DNA from: Flavonifractor sp. An112
GTDB taxonomy: Bacteria; Bacillota; Clostridia; Oscillospirales; Oscillospiraceae
NCBI RefSeq assembly: GCF_002161085.1
Contig: NZ_NFLU01000003.1
Coordinates: 231,487-295,486, forward strand
Reading direction: 5' to 3'
DNA length: 64,000 nucleotides
Shown here: in pieces, positions 1-9,205 of the stretch
Layout of the letters: the number at the start of each line of letters is the position of its first letter
Position numbering within the stretch: the stretch's first letter is position 1
The notes under the pieces: model-generated
What the model was told of the DNA's origin: nothing
Database searches by the model: none
Seen by the model: the letters and a program-made list of their open reading frames with translations, nothing else
Program-made: the position numbers and the translations under genes

Positions 1-645
1 GAGAAGGGGGTGCCCTCCGCCCGGTTTTCTCTGACCCGGGGCAAGCTGCCCGATTTCAGCGATGTGTCTCCCAGGGACTGGTTTGCGGTATGGGTGGATA
101 TCGCCTACAATGTGGGGCTGACCTCCGGTGTGGGCGGCAACCGGTATGCGCCGGAGCAGACCCTGACGGTGGCTGAGGTGCTCAAGCTGGCCGCCACCAT
201 GGAAAGCCGCTATAAAGATGACAGCTTCCATACCAGCAGTTCCACCGGACCCTACTGGTACTCCGGCGCGGTGAACTACTGTCTGGCCAGCGGCATCATT
301 CAGAGCGGCACCTTCAGCCAAAAGGACTACCTGCGCCCGGCTACCCGGCGGGAGATCGCCCAGATCTTTGCGGCTACCAGCCAGGCCAAGCACATGAAGA
401 ACATCAACGATCTGTCCAGGATCAAGGTCTCCGTGCCCGACGTCAAGCCGGGCGATCCTGGCGCGGACGCCATTTACAGCCTGTATGCCAAGGGCGTGCT
501 CACCGGTGTGGACAGCAAACTGACCTTTAACCCCAAGGGAACGGTGACCCGGGCGGAGGCGGCGGCCATTGTGGCCCGTATGGCTAGGGCGGAGCAGCGG
601 CTGACCCTCTGGGGGACATTTAATCCCAATGTCCTTGCCGCATGA
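1..645 (+). CDS. SLH-domain surface protein, C-terminal part (5' end outside window)
   Basis: The reading frame is open from the first base, so this is the C-terminal part of a longer protein. A GTG at position 10 is only an internal codon candidate. The visible ~214 residues consist of three S-layer homology repeats: one beginning with FSDVSPRDWFAVWVD, one around WYSGAVNYCLASGII, and one around DAIYSLYAKGVLTGV ending TRAEAAAIVARMARA. SLH triplets normally bind pyruvylated secondary cell-wall polymer and anchor exported proteins. The protein ends about 20 residues after the third repeat, so the SLH region is C-terminal. What the exported N-terminal domain does cannot be seen. The next gene starts 30 bp downstream. 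Confidence 0.85.
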   Translation, partial: EKGVPSARFSLTRGKLPDFSDVSPRDWFAVWVDIAYNVGLTSGVGGNRYAPEQTLTVAEVLKLAATMESRYKDDSFHTSSSTGPYWYSGAVNYCLASGIIQSGTFSQKDYLRPATRREIAQIFAATSQAKHMKNINDLSRIKVSVPDVKPGDPGADAIYSLYAKGVLTGVDSKLTFNPKGTVTRAEAAAIVARMARAEQRLTLWGTFNPNVLAA

Positions 646-675
646 GTTGGAGCAGATTGAAAGAGAGAGAGGAGG

Positions 676-1629
676 GTGCCTGTGCGGCACCTGTTCGTGA
701 TGAACCCCCATGCGGGGAAGTTTGACCGCAGCCAGGAGATGCTGGAGAAGATACGCCACATTATGGCTGGCCGCCGGTCGGAGTGGTCGGCGGTGCGGAC
801 GGAGGGAAGCGGCCACGCCACCCGTTTGGTGCAGGAGGCCGCCCAACAGGGAGACCCGCTGCGGGTATATGCCTGCGGCGGAGATGGTACCCTCAATGAG
901 GTGGTCAACGGAGCCGCGGGACAGGCCCATGTAGCGGTGACCCACTGCCCCATGGGTTCGGGCAATGACTTTCTGCGCATATTCGGCCAGGATGCAGCCC
1001 GGTTCTGGCAGCTGGAGCAGCTGCTGGATGGGCCGCAGACCGCCATGGACTTAATCGAATGCAACGGGCGATACTCCCTGAATGTGTGTTCGGTGGGCTT
1101 TGACGCCCGCATCGGTTTTGGAGCGGCTGACTTCAAGAAGCTGCCTCTGGTCAGCGGCACGGCGGCCTATCAGATGTCCGCCCTGCGCACCATCATCCGG
1201 GGGATTCACCTGCCCTATCAGGTGTCAATCGATGGCGAACCTATGCCCGGCGACCGGTTCACCCTGTTGTGCGCCTGCAATGGCCGGTACTACGGCGGCG
1301 GTTTCAATCCAAGTCCCACGGCTATGCCCGACGACGGGATGCTGGACTTCATTGTAATCCCGGCAGTGTCCCGTTTTACGGTCCTGGCACTCATCAAAAA
1401 ATTTGCCCGGGGGGAGATCGGGGACATCCCGCAGGCCATTCTGCGCCGGGGCCGGACTATGAATGTGCGGTGCGACCGGCTCACCGCAGTCAATGTGGAC
1501 GGCGAACTGGTGGAAGGGACCGACCTGTCCATCCGCCTGTCCGATCAGAAGGTGCAGTTTTTCTATCCCGCCGGGGCCACATGGCAGGGGGCGCGAGCTT
1601 GTAAAGAGAAAGCGTGTATGGTAAAATAG
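676..1629 (+). CDS. YegS/BmrU-family lipid (diacylglycerol) kinase
   Basis: The 317-residue protein has the diacylglycerol-kinase catalytic signatures. NPHAGK lies near the N-terminus, GGDGTLNEVVNG forms the nucleotide-binding loop (about residues 75-86), and PMGSGNDFLR follows (about 94-103). The length is normal for bacterial soluble lipid kinases that phosphorylate diacylglycerol or related lipids at the membrane. The GTG start at 676 is preceded by GGAGG only one base upstream; the purine-rich stretch 661-675 is the only ribosome-binding site visible, so the exact start is uncertain. It lies 30 bp after the SLH gene and 42 bp before a small membrane protein, and may share a transcript with both. 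The substrate cannot be told from sequence. Confidence 0.88.
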   Translation: MPVRHLFVMNPHAGKFDRSQEMLEKIRHIMAGRRSEWSAVRTEGSGHATRLVQEAAQQGDPLRVYACGGDGTLNEVVNGAAGQAHVAVTHCPMGSGNDFLRIFGQDAARFWQLEQLLDGPQTAMDLIECNGRYSLNVCSVGFDARIGFGAADFKKLPLVSGTAAYQMSALRTIIRGIHLPYQVSIDGEPMPGDRFTLLCACNGRYYGGGFNPSPTAMPDDGMLDFIVIPAVSRFTVLALIKKFARGEIGDIPQAILRRGRTMNVRCDRLTAVNVDGELVEGTDLSIRLSDQKVQFFYPAGATWQGARACKEKACMVK

Positions 1630-1671
1630 AGATGTACAAATATAGGCCTATCCGCTCAAAAGGAGGGTATT

Positions 1672-1941
1672 ATGTACAGAATCGTCAAGTGGACCATGAT
1701 TATTTTGAGCGTCCTCTATCTTCCCTGCGTCTTTCTGGTCCCATTTTTGACTGCCCTGCGTACGAGTCTGCTGGCGTGGCTGCTCTATGCGGTTTTTGTG
1801 GCGGTCACTGTCTTTGTGTGCGCCATCAACAGCAAAGCCTGCCGCACGGTGGGTCAGGGCATGGACCTGGACGAAAAGAATAAGGAGATCAGGATTACCC
1901 AGGAATTGGAGCGTTCCAAGCATTACTGGAGCCAGATGTGA
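1672..1941 (+). CDS. Small two-helix membrane protein, unknown function
   Basis: An 89-residue protein starts at ATG 1672 behind a good AAAGGAGG site (around 1659). Two hydrophobic segments are visible (about residues 5-30 and 33-52). A charged C-terminal tail rich in Glu, Lys and Arg follows and is probably cytoplasmic. I recognise no family. It is the last gene before a strong terminator at 2002-2036. Short spacing suggests cotranscription with the lipid kinase, but no functional link can be shown. Confidence 0.7.
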   Translation: MYRIVKWTMIILSVLYLPCVFLVPFLTALRTSLLAWLLYAVFVAVTVFVCAINSKACRTVGQGMDLDEKNKEIRITQELERSKHYWSQM

Positions 1942-2001
1942 GAGCATGGATTAGCACTCCTGCTGTGAGTTTGTGAACAAAACTTGAATTTTTCCAAAAC
2001 T

Positions 2002-2036
2002 GACCCCCTTTTTTCAAAAAAGGGGGTTGATTTTTT
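2002..2036 (+). terminator. Rho-independent terminator before groES
   Basis: ACCCCCTTTTTT (2003-2014) pairs with AAAAAAGGGGGT (2016-2027) and is followed by TGATTTTTT. It closes the SLH/lipid-kinase transcript. Its 3' arm abuts the -35 box of the groES promoter. Confidence 0.88.
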
Positions 2037-2055
2037 GTGCGGAGAGAGGTATTAT
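2027..2055 (+). promoter_or_regulatory. groESL sigma-A-type promoter
   Basis: TTGATT (2027-2032) and TATTAT (2050-2055) are separated by exactly 17 bp. A start point near 2062 would put the CIRCE operator immediately downstream, the usual arrangement for HrcA-repressed groE operons. Confidence 0.75.
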
Positions 2056-2066
2056 CATACACGTGG

Positions 2067-2093
2067 TTAGCACTCCGGTAAAATGAGTGCTAA
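2067..2093. promoter_or_regulatory. CIRCE operator (HrcA binding site)
   Basis: TTAGCACTC, nine bases, then GAGTGCTAA: both arms match the CIRCE consensus exactly. It lies between the groES promoter and the groES ribosome-binding site, so heat-shock control by HrcA is expected. hrcA itself is not in this window. Confidence 0.97.
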
Positions 2094-2143
2094 CAGATTG
2101 GATTGGTTAATAAGAAAATGAATCATATAAGGAGGAACCCATT

Positions 2144-2428
2144 ATGAAACTCAAGCCTCTCGCCGACCGTGTGGTCATCAAGCTGGTTGAGGCCGAAGAA
2201 AAGACCAAGAGCGGCATCATCCTGACTGGTTCTGCCAAGGAGAAGCCCGAAGTGGCTCAGGTCATCGAGGTGGGCCCCGGCGGCCTGGTGGACGGCAAGG
2301 AAGTCACCATGACCGTGAAGGTGGGCGACAAGGTCATCACCAGCAAGTATGCCGGTACTGAGGTGAAGATCGACGGCGAGGAGTACACCATCGTTCGTCA
2401 GTCCGATATCCTGGCTATCGTGGAGTAA
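2144..2428 (+). CDS. groES: Co-chaperonin GroES
   Basis: The 94-residue protein has the family's start (MKLKPLADRVVIKL), the mobile loop around KTKSGIILTGSAKEKP, and the C-terminal EYTIVRQSDILAIVE. The length is standard. It forms the heptameric lid of the GroEL chamber in the cytoplasm. The ATG is preceded by AAGGAGGA with ideal spacing. It is the first gene of a CIRCE-controlled groES-groEL operon. The 215-bp gap before groEL is unusually long and hairpin-rich. Confidence 0.98.
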   Translation: MKLKPLADRVVIKLVEAEEKTKSGIILTGSAKEKPEVAQVIEVGPGGLVDGKEVTMTVKVGDKVITSKYAGTEVKIDGEEYTIVRQSDILAIVE

Positions 2429-2437
2429 AGAACGTCC

Positions 2438-2624
2438 AGGGGGGATTGCATCCCCCCTAGATACGAAACCGCCGCGCCGCAGGCGGCACAGCGGTTTCGA
2501 TACCCCCCTCGCCTTTGTACACAAAGGCGGTTGCCCGCCGGTGGCGGAGCAAGCATAGGTGTCCTGCGCAGGCGCGTGTCCTGCTCCGGACAAATTTTGA
2601 TTTTAATTCCGCTCAGGCGGAATT
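2438..2624. repeat. Four-hairpin groES-groEL intergenic region
   Basis: The spacer holds four separate inverted repeats. They are AGGGGGGAT/ATCCCCCCT (2438-2458, 3-nt loop), CGAAACCGC/GCGGTTTCG with inner GC pairing (2464-2499), GCCTTTGT/ACAAAGGC (2511-2528), and AATTCCGC/GCGGAATT (2605-2624). None is followed by a T-run, so they look like RNA-stability or processing structures, or a relic of a small repeat element, rather than a terminator. No ORF is convincing here. Confidence 0.6.
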
Positions 2625-2637
2625 TGCATGGAGGTAA

Positions 2638-4269
<1,632 letters not shown>

Positions 4270-4287
4270 TCCAACGCCAAACATTGG

Positions 4288-4320
4288 GGCCCCCGGAATA
4301 TTGTTCCGGGGGCCTTTTCT
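4288..4320 (+). terminator. groEL terminator, primary copy
   Basis: An 11-bp stem, GGCCCCCGGAA with TTCCGGGGGCC, closes a TATTG loop and is followed by TTTTCTT. It ends the groESL transcript. Confidence 0.92.
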
Positions 4321-4436
4321 TGTCGGACACCAGTACAAGCGTTTTGCCGGAGGCAAAACCTTGATGCCGGGCGGATTCATTCCGCCCCAGCAGATAAAAT
4401 GGGGGTCCCCGCGGAATTGCGGATTCCGTGGGGAGG

Positions 4437-4548
4437 GCCGACAAGAAGGAGGCCGCTCCTGCTGCTCCCGCTGCCCCCGACATGGGCGGTATGTACTAAT
4501 CCAACGCCAAACGTTTGGGCCCCCGGAACATTGTTCCGGGGGCCCTTT
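4437..4548 (+). repeat. Duplicated groEL 3' end plus terminator
   Basis: This stretch repeats positions 4207-4318 at an offset of 230 bp. It covers the last groEL codons (ACAAGAAGGAG to the MGGMY stop), the post-stop sequence CCAACGCCAAAC, and the terminator hairpin. The two copies differ at only a handful of bases (for example AATATT against AACATT in the loop, and CATTGGGG against CGTTTGGG). It has no groEL start or chaperonin body, so it is a non-coding relic. Between the copies lie further hairpins (GTTTTGCC/GGCAAAAC; GGAATTGCGGATTCC). Confidence 0.93.
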
Positions 4549-4550
4549 TA
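4517..4550 (+). terminator. groEL terminator, duplicated copy
   Basis: A 13-bp stem, GGGCCCCCGGAAC with GTTCCGGGGGCCC, closes an ATT loop and is followed by TTTT. It lies at the end of the convergent M56 gene, whose stop codon falls inside the T-run side. The stem is symmetric and could act on both strands, though the minus-strand side lacks a good T-run. Confidence 0.85.
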
Positions 4551-5024
4551 TGTTTGGGATCGGTCCGGCTGGAGCGGTCCGCCGCTGGTGATGGCCGCCC
4601 AGGTTCTGCCGCCGTCGCCGGTGACAAAGACACAGGACAGCGTGTCCTCCTGACCGCCATCATAATACATACTGACTGTAAGTAGAGTCCCTACGTCCAG
4701 AGCAGCACCACTGGGTATGGCAGCCTGTTGTGCAAGGTCTGCCGCAGCAGGTGGGAGAGTGGTCTGTGCCTGGGACAGCTGAGGTACTTGGGCTGATCCC
4801 TGCCCAAGTACGGTTGCCATCCCTTGCTCCGCCGGGGCAGGAACGAAGTTTTGCAGGGAAAAGGCGCTCTCCACGCTGCCTGGAATCAGCAGCCGGGCGG
4901 CAGGCAGCAGCCACAGGGCGTAGAGGATCACAGGGGAGATGCGCCTGCGGAAGAGTGCGCGCAGGAGCAGCAGCACGGCGATGAGTAAAGTCCCCTGTAC
5001 GGTCATTTGCAGCAGCTGCGTCAT
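4548..5024 (-). CDS. BlaR1/MecR1-type M56 protein, internally shortened
   Basis: The 158-residue product starts like M56 sensor-transducers (MTQLLQMTVQGTLLIAVLLL, then RRRISPVILYALWLLPAARLLIP), giving two membrane segments. BlaR1/MecR1 homologues are several hundred residues long and carry an HExxH zinc protease domain, which is absent. After a Gln/Pro/Ala-rich linker the last ~45 residues (YYDGGQEDTLSCVFVTGDGGRTW) resemble an extracytoplasmic tail. It therefore looks like an N-terminus joined to a C-terminus with the protease removed. It overlaps blaI by four bases (ATGA), so the two were cotranscribed. It may be a non-functional relic or a reduced membrane partner; I favour relic. Confidence 0.65.
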   Translation of the reverse strand: MTQLLQMTVQGTLLIAVLLLLRALFRRRISPVILYALWLLPAARLLIPGSVESAFSLQNFVPAPAEQGMATVLGQGSAQVPQLSQAQTTLPPAAADLAQQAAIPSGAALDVGTLLTVSMYYDGGQEDTLSCVFVTGDGGRTWAAITSGGPLQPDRSQT

Positions 5025-5398
5025 GAGCCTTCCCTGCCTTTCCGCAAAAGCGTGATCAGCTCTTCTACCTCTGCGCTGTCCAGCGCCTCCGAGCTCACCA
5101 GAGAATGGGCCAGCAGGGCCACGTCCCCGCCGTATACCCGGTCCAAAATCTGCCGGGTCTCCTCCTGTACCGCTGCTTCCTTCTGAATCAGTGGCCGGTA
5201 GAGCTTTACCGGCTTGGCCTCTTCACAGGAGATGGCCCCCTTCTTCTCCATACGCTTCAGGAAGGCGGCTACCGCCGGCTTGCTCCAGTTCTGGGCCGCA
5301 ACACCGTCACAGATCTCCCGAAAGGTAGCAGTCCCTCGTTTCCAGATCTCCTGCATGATGAGCCACTCGCTGTGAGAAAGAGATACACTGCGTTCCAT
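5021..5398 (-). CDS. BlaI/MecI/CopY-family transcriptional repressor
   Basis: The 125-residue length matches the family. The winged-helix N-terminus is clear (LSHSEWLIMQEIWKRGTATF, then KPAVAAFLKRMEKKGAI at about residues 38-54), and the acidic C-terminal half is typical of the dimerisation region. Family members repress their own operon until a partner M56 protease cleaves them. Here the partner gene, overlapping by four bases, has lost its protease domain, so induction by cleavage looks impossible unless another M56 protein acts in trans. The promoter upstream is flanked by two TTAACTA-type palindromes, the likely operators. Confidence 0.9.
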   Translation of the reverse strand: MERSVSLSHSEWLIMQEIWKRGTATFREICDGVAAQNWSKPAVAAFLKRMEKKGAISCEEAKPVKLYRPLIQKEAAVQEETRQILDRVYGGDVALLAHSLVSSEALDSAEVEELITLLRKGREGS

Positions 5399-5409
5399 AC
5401 CACACCCCC

Positions 5410-5483
5410 ATTAACTATTTGTCTAATAAGACTATAGCGCATCTCGAACGGGAAGTCAAGAAGATATTAACTAAATAGTTAAT
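5410..5483 (-). promoter_or_regulatory. blaI promoter with two candidate BlaI operators
   Basis: Read on the minus strand, TTGACT (5459-5454) and TATAGT (5436-5431) are 17 bp apart. An 18-bp palindrome, ATTAACTA-AA-TAGTTAAT (5466-5483), lies upstream of the -35 box. A related, imperfect one, ATTAACTATTTGTCTAAT (5410-5427), covers the predicted start point. Paired dyads around a promoter are the usual BlaI autoregulation layout. The assignment to BlaI is inference from position. Confidence 0.75.
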
Positions 5484-5626
5484 AGAGCCGGCGGCTGGGG
5501 AAAGCAGGAGGAGGTGCCCTTTCCTTCACAAGCTGAAAAATTCTTTCAGGTGCCCCTTGCATTTTAGACCAGAATATGATAGGTTGATAGTAATAGAAAA
5601 TACTTTTATAAAAGAAGGGGTGGCGT

Positions 5627-6754
5627 ATGCAAAAAGCGTTGACGTCTGCGGCCCTGAAACAAACCAATCGGCGAAGAATCTATCAATATATTTATCAAAA
5701 TGGGGAGCCGGTGACCAAGCAGGAGATTGCCGGGGCCCTGGGGCTGAGTTTGCCTACGGTATCCGGTAATCTGAACGATTTTCTGGAGGAGGGCCTGCTG
5801 TCCTATTCCGGCACCCAGGCCTCCACAGGCGGGCGGAAGCCCAGGACCATCTCCCTGGTGGCGGACGCGCGGTTTTCTGTGGGCATCTCCGTTATGGATG
5901 ACGCGGTGCGGCTGGTGGCCATCAACATCCGGGCTCAGGAGTTGGGATACCAAAAGATCTATAAGAAATTCAATCATGGTCCCCGCTACTATCAGGAGGT
6001 GGCCCAGCTGCTGGAGCACTTCCTGGACGCGCTGGGGCTGGATCGAAAAAGACTGCTGGGTGTGGGGATCACCGTTCCGGGCATTGTGGATGCGGAGCGG
6101 GAGCGGCTGGTGTTTGCCCCCACGCTGGAACTGCGGGATATCCCTCTGGCTGAAATCACAGGGGCCTTTTCCTACGCGGTTCGCGTAGAAAACGACGCCA
6201 ATGCCAGCGGATATGCGGAGAGCTGGGCAAGAAGCGAGAGCAGAAATTTGATTTATCTCTCTCTGGAGCGCGGCGTGGGCGGCGCCATCCTGATGGGGAA
6301 CAAGCCCTATGTCGGGGACAACGGCCGCAGCGGCGAATTCGGCCATATCTGCATTGTGCCTGACGGCAGACCCTGCCGGTGCGGCAAGCGGGGCTGCCTG
6401 GAAGCCTACTGCTCCACATCCCGGCTCAGCGATGATCTGGGCATTACCCTGGAGGAGTTTTTCTCCATGCTGAAGTGCGGCAACTACCAGATTGCCCTGA
6501 CCTGGGAGCAATATCGCCATCACCTGACCGACGGCCTGGCCATCATTCGGATGGGCATGGACTGTGATATTGTGCTGGGCGGAATGCTGGCGGCCTATCT
6601 GGAGGACCAGCTGGATCTGATCCGGCAGGAGGTATGCCAAAAGACCCTCTTTGACGAAGATGGCGCATTTCTGACCTTGGACCGGTTCAAATCTCACAGC
6701 GCCTGTGTGGGCACGGCCCTGCACGATGTGAACCGCTTCTTGGATTCCTTTTAA
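5627..6754 (+). CDS. ROK-family transcriptional repressor (XylR/NagC type)
   Basis: The 375-residue protein has an N-terminal winged helix (about residues 10-60, with VTKQEIAGALGLSLPTVSGNL as recognition region). A ROK sugar-kinase fold follows. The ROK zinc motif CRCGKRGCLEAYC sits at about residues 250-262. Fusion of a helix-turn-helix to a ROK domain marks repressors that sense a sugar or sugar derivative. It lies directly upstream of, and in the same direction as, the pentose-type operon at 6983-15829, but is cut off from it by a strong terminator. It is therefore the likely regulator acting at the palindrome 6915-6946. Purine-rich GAAGGGG precedes the ATG. Confidence 0.9.
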   Translation: MQKALTSAALKQTNRRRIYQYIYQNGEPVTKQEIAGALGLSLPTVSGNLNDFLEEGLLSYSGTQASTGGRKPRTISLVADARFSVGISVMDDAVRLVAINIRAQELGYQKIYKKFNHGPRYYQEVAQLLEHFLDALGLDRKRLLGVGITVPGIVDAERERLVFAPTLELRDIPLAEITGAFSYAVRVENDANASGYAESWARSESRNLIYLSLERGVGGAILMGNKPYVGDNGRSGEFGHICIVPDGRPCRCGKRGCLEAYCSTSRLSDDLGITLEEFFSMLKCGNYQIALTWEQYRHHLTDGLAIIRMGMDCDIVLGGMLAAYLEDQLDLIRQEVCQKTLFDEDGAFLTLDRFKSHSACVGTALHDVNRFLDSF

Positions 6755-6769
6755 TGAAATAAGAAAAAA

Positions 6770-6807
6770 GGGACGCCCGGCAGCAGTGCTGCCGGGCGTC
6801 CCTTTTT
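6770..6807 (+). terminator. Terminator of the ROK regulator gene
   Basis: A 15-bp perfect stem (GGGACGCCCGGCAGC, 6770-6784, with its complement at 6788-6802) closes an AGT loop and is followed by TTTTT. It isolates the regulator from the operon it probably controls. Confidence 0.95.
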
Positions 6808-6871
6808 GGCAAATGGCACATAGCACTTTATACAATCTTTTAGGCAATTGGGAGAAATGTCAAAAAGGGGA

Positions 6872-6900
6872 TTGACTTTTCATATTTGAGAGTGTAATCT
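6872..6900 (+). promoter_or_regulatory. Promoter of the sugar operon
   Basis: TTGACT (6872-6877) is followed after 17 bp by TAATCT (6895-6900), preceded by TG. The -35 box is near consensus; the -10 box is poor. A start near 6907 would sit just upstream of the 6915-6946 palindrome, so a bound repressor would block initiation or clearance. Confidence 0.6.
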
Positions 6901-6914
6901 AATGGCAAGAACTT

Positions 6915-6946
6915 TAGTAAATCTATTTTATAAAATAGATTTACTA
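6915..6946. promoter_or_regulatory. Perfect 32-bp palindromic operator
   Basis: TAGTAAATCTATTTTA (6915-6930) is followed without a spacer by its exact reverse complement (6931-6946). It is AT-only apart from two G/C pairs, stands out from its GC-rich surroundings, and lies between the promoter and the first gene of the operon. ROK repressors of the XylR/NagC group bind AT-rich palindromes, so the adjacent ROK protein is the best candidate ligand. Confidence 0.85.
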
Positions 6947-6982
6947 TAGCGTAACGGTGATAAGGAAAAGGAGGAACCAGCT

Positions 6983-7978
6983 ATGGGCAAGCGACCTGTT
7001 ACTCTGTGTACCTGTCAGTGGGCGGACCTGCCTCTGGACGAATTGTGTGCGCTGGCGGAGAAGATGGGCTATGATGGCCTGGAGATCGCCTGCTGGGGCA
7101 GCAATCTGGATCTGGACCGGGCCCTGGAAGACGAGAGCTACATCCCCTGGGTGCAGGAGACCCTGAAGAAGCACAACCTGATCTGCAAGGCCCTGGCTAC
7201 CCACATCATCGGCCAGTGTGTGGGCGACGCGCCCGATCCCCGGCTGAATAACTTTGCGCCCGCCGCTCTGGCCGATCAGCCCGACGCCATCCGCCAGTGG
7301 GGCATCGATACCATGAAGAAGGCCGCCGTGGTGGCCAACAAGATGGGTATCAAGATCATCACCGGCTTTACCGGCTCCCCCATCTGGCGCTACCTCTACT
7401 CCTTCCCCCAGACCACCGAGGAGATGATCGAGGACGGCTACAACAAGATCGTGGAGCTGTGGACCCCCATCCTCAACGAGTTCAAGAAGAACGATGTGAA
7501 GTTTGCGCTGGAGGTCCATCCCGGCGAGATCGCTTTTGACTACTACTCCACCAAGCGCCTGCTGGAGAAGTTCTCCGACCGGCTGGAGTTCGGCATCAAC
7601 TTCGATCCCAGCCATTTGATCTGGCAGGGCATCAAGCCCCACCTGTTCCTCTCCGACTTCCGTGACCGCATCTACCACGTTCACATGAAGGACGCCGCCG
7701 TCACTCTGGACGGCCGCAGCGGTTTGCTGGGCTCCCACATTGATTTCGGCGACCTGCGCCGGGGCTGGAACTTCCGCTCCCTGGGCCACGGCGACGTGAA
7801 CTTCGAGGAGATTATCCGGGTGCTCAACGACATGGGCTACGACGGTCCCCTGTCGGTGGAGTGGGAGGACAGCGGTATGGACCGCATCGACGGCGCCACC
7901 GAGGCCGCCGCCTTTGTCCGCAAGGTGGACTTCAAGAAGTCTGATATCAAGTTTGACGACGCCATCTCCAATGGCTGA
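6983..7978 (+). CDS. Sugar phosphate isomerase/epimerase family protein (AP-endonuclease-2 fold)
   Basis: The 331-residue protein is a predicted xylose-isomerase-like TIM barrel. LCALAEKMGYDGLEIACWG (about residues 26-44) is the classic first-strand region. Metal-ligand segments include LEVHPGEIAFD (about 175-185), NFDPSHLIWQG, HVHMKDA and LSVEWEDSG. Enzymes of this family interconvert keto or inositol sugars or act as dehydratases; IolE and IolI are relatives, but the substrate is not evident. It is the first gene of the operon, 20 bp before a Gfo/Idh dehydrogenase, a pairing typical of oxidised-sugar or inositol-type catabolism. GGAGG precedes the ATG at good distance. Confidence 0.85.
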   Translation: MGKRPVTLCTCQWADLPLDELCALAEKMGYDGLEIACWGSNLDLDRALEDESYIPWVQETLKKHNLICKALATHIIGQCVGDAPDPRLNNFAPAALADQPDAIRQWGIDTMKKAAVVANKMGIKIITGFTGSPIWRYLYSFPQTTEEMIEDGYNKIVELWTPILNEFKKNDVKFALEVHPGEIAFDYYSTKRLLEKFSDRLEFGINFDPSHLIWQGIKPHLFLSDFRDRIYHVHMKDAAVTLDGRSGLLGSHIDFGDLRRGWNFRSLGHGDVNFEEIIRVLNDMGYDGPLSVEWEDSGMDRIDGATEAAAFVRKVDFKKSDIKFDDAISNG

Positions 7979-7998
7979 GGAAAGGCAGGTCTGAAAGC

Positions 7999-9141
7999 AT
8001 GGCAAAAGAACTGAGATACGGCATGGTGGGCGGCAGCGTGTACGCCTTCATCGGCGAAGTGCATCGCAAGGCCATCGCCTTTGATCCCCGGGCGGAGCTG
8101 GTGTGCGGCTGCTTCTCCAACATCCCGTCGGAGAACGAGGATACTGCCAAGGCCTACGGCATCGATCCCGGCCGGATGTATGCCGACTACAAGGAGATGG
8201 CCAAGGCGGAGGCCGCCCGGGAGGACGGCATCGACTTCGTCTCCATCTGCACCCCCAACTTCCTCCACTATGAGATCGCCAAGGAGTTCCTGCTGGCGGG
8301 CATCAACGTGGTGTGTGAGAAGCCCCTGTGCTTCGAGGTGGCTCAGGCGGAGGAGCTGGAGGCCCTGGCCAAGGAGAAGGATCTGCTCTTTGCCGTGACC
8401 TATACCTATCCCGGCTACACCATGAGCCGGGTTATGAAGGACATGATCGCCGCCGGCAAGATCGGCAAGATCGCCGCCGTCAACGCCGAGTATGTGCAGG
8501 ACTGGCTCATCAACGAGCTGGAGCCCCAGGAGGGAGCCAAGGAGAACCTGTCCGTCTGGCGGAAGGACCCCAAATTCTCCGGCATTTCCAACTGCGTGGG
8601 CGACATCGGCACCCACATCGAGGCCTATGTGAACTACGTCACCGGTCTGAAGATCAAGCGCCTGGCCGCCACCACCAATAAGTACGGCCACGCTCTGGAC
8701 CTGAACGCCAACATCCTGGTGGAGTACGACAACGGCGTCAACGGCGCCTACTGGTGCTCCCAGATCGCTGCCGGCCACTACAACGGCCTGGTGGTCCGGG
8801 TCTTCGGCGACCAGGGTGCTCTGGAGTGGCGTCAGGAGCAGCCCGACTATCTGTATTACACCCCCAAGGGTCAGGCCATGCAGGTACTTACCCGGGGCGG
8901 CAACGGCATCGACCAGCCCGCCGGCGGCTACAGCCGTCTGCCTGTGGGCCATCCCGAGGGCCTGTATGTGGCCTTCGCCAACATCTATCGGGACTATGTC
9001 ACCGCGCTCATTGAGAAGAAGGCGGGCCGGCCCTATGACACCAGCTCCATTACCATGGTGGACGCCGGCGTGGACGGCGTGAAGTTTGTCCACGCGGTGG
9101 TGGAGAGCGCCGAGAAGGACTCCGCTTGGGTGGAGCTGTAA
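7999..9141 (+). CDS. Gfo/Idh/MocA-family NAD(P)-dependent sugar dehydrogenase
   Basis: The 380-residue protein opens with a Rossmann nucleotide-binding start of the form GMVGGSVYAFIGEVHRKA. The family's EKPL motif (CEKPLCFEV, about residues 110-118) carries the conserved lysine. FSGISNCVGDIGTHIEAYVNY (about 193-213) contains the conserved DxxxH-type active-site region. Such enzymes oxidise or reduce sugars and inositols. It is in an operon with a sugar isomerase/epimerase and a sugar ABC importer. The combination suggests the imported sugar may be a modified pentose or inositol derivative that is converted before XylA/XylB act. The exact substrate is unknown. Confidence 0.88.
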   Translation: MAKELRYGMVGGSVYAFIGEVHRKAIAFDPRAELVCGCFSNIPSENEDTAKAYGIDPGRMYADYKEMAKAEAAREDGIDFVSICTPNFLHYEIAKEFLLAGINVVCEKPLCFEVAQAEELEALAKEKDLLFAVTYTYPGYTMSRVMKDMIAAGKIGKIAAVNAEYVQDWLINELEPQEGAKENLSVWRKDPKFSGISNCVGDIGTHIEAYVNYVTGLKIKRLAATTNKYGHALDLNANILVEYDNGVNGAYWCSQIAAGHYNGLVVRVFGDQGALEWRQEQPDYLYYTPKGQAMQVLTRGGNGIDQPAGGYSRLPVGHPEGLYVAFANIYRDYVTALIEKKAGRPYDTSSITMVDAGVDGVKFVHAVVESAEKDSAWVEL

Positions 9142-9205
9142 CCAACATATGGCATTTTTTGCAGTAGAAGCTGCGGAAAATAAATTGACAAGGAGGACAA
9201 TGAAC

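Noticed and set aside
1951..1959. Second CIRCE-like half site TTAGCACTC upstream of the groES terminator
   Set aside because: Only one arm is present; the expected GAGTGCTAA nine bases later is not there, and the site lies before a terminator rather than at a promoter.
9086..9205. Longer N-terminus for the sugar-binding lipoprotein
   Set aside because: It would place 40 non-hydrophobic residues before the signal peptide and overlap the preceding gene; the AGGAGG site and lipobox fix the start near 9206.
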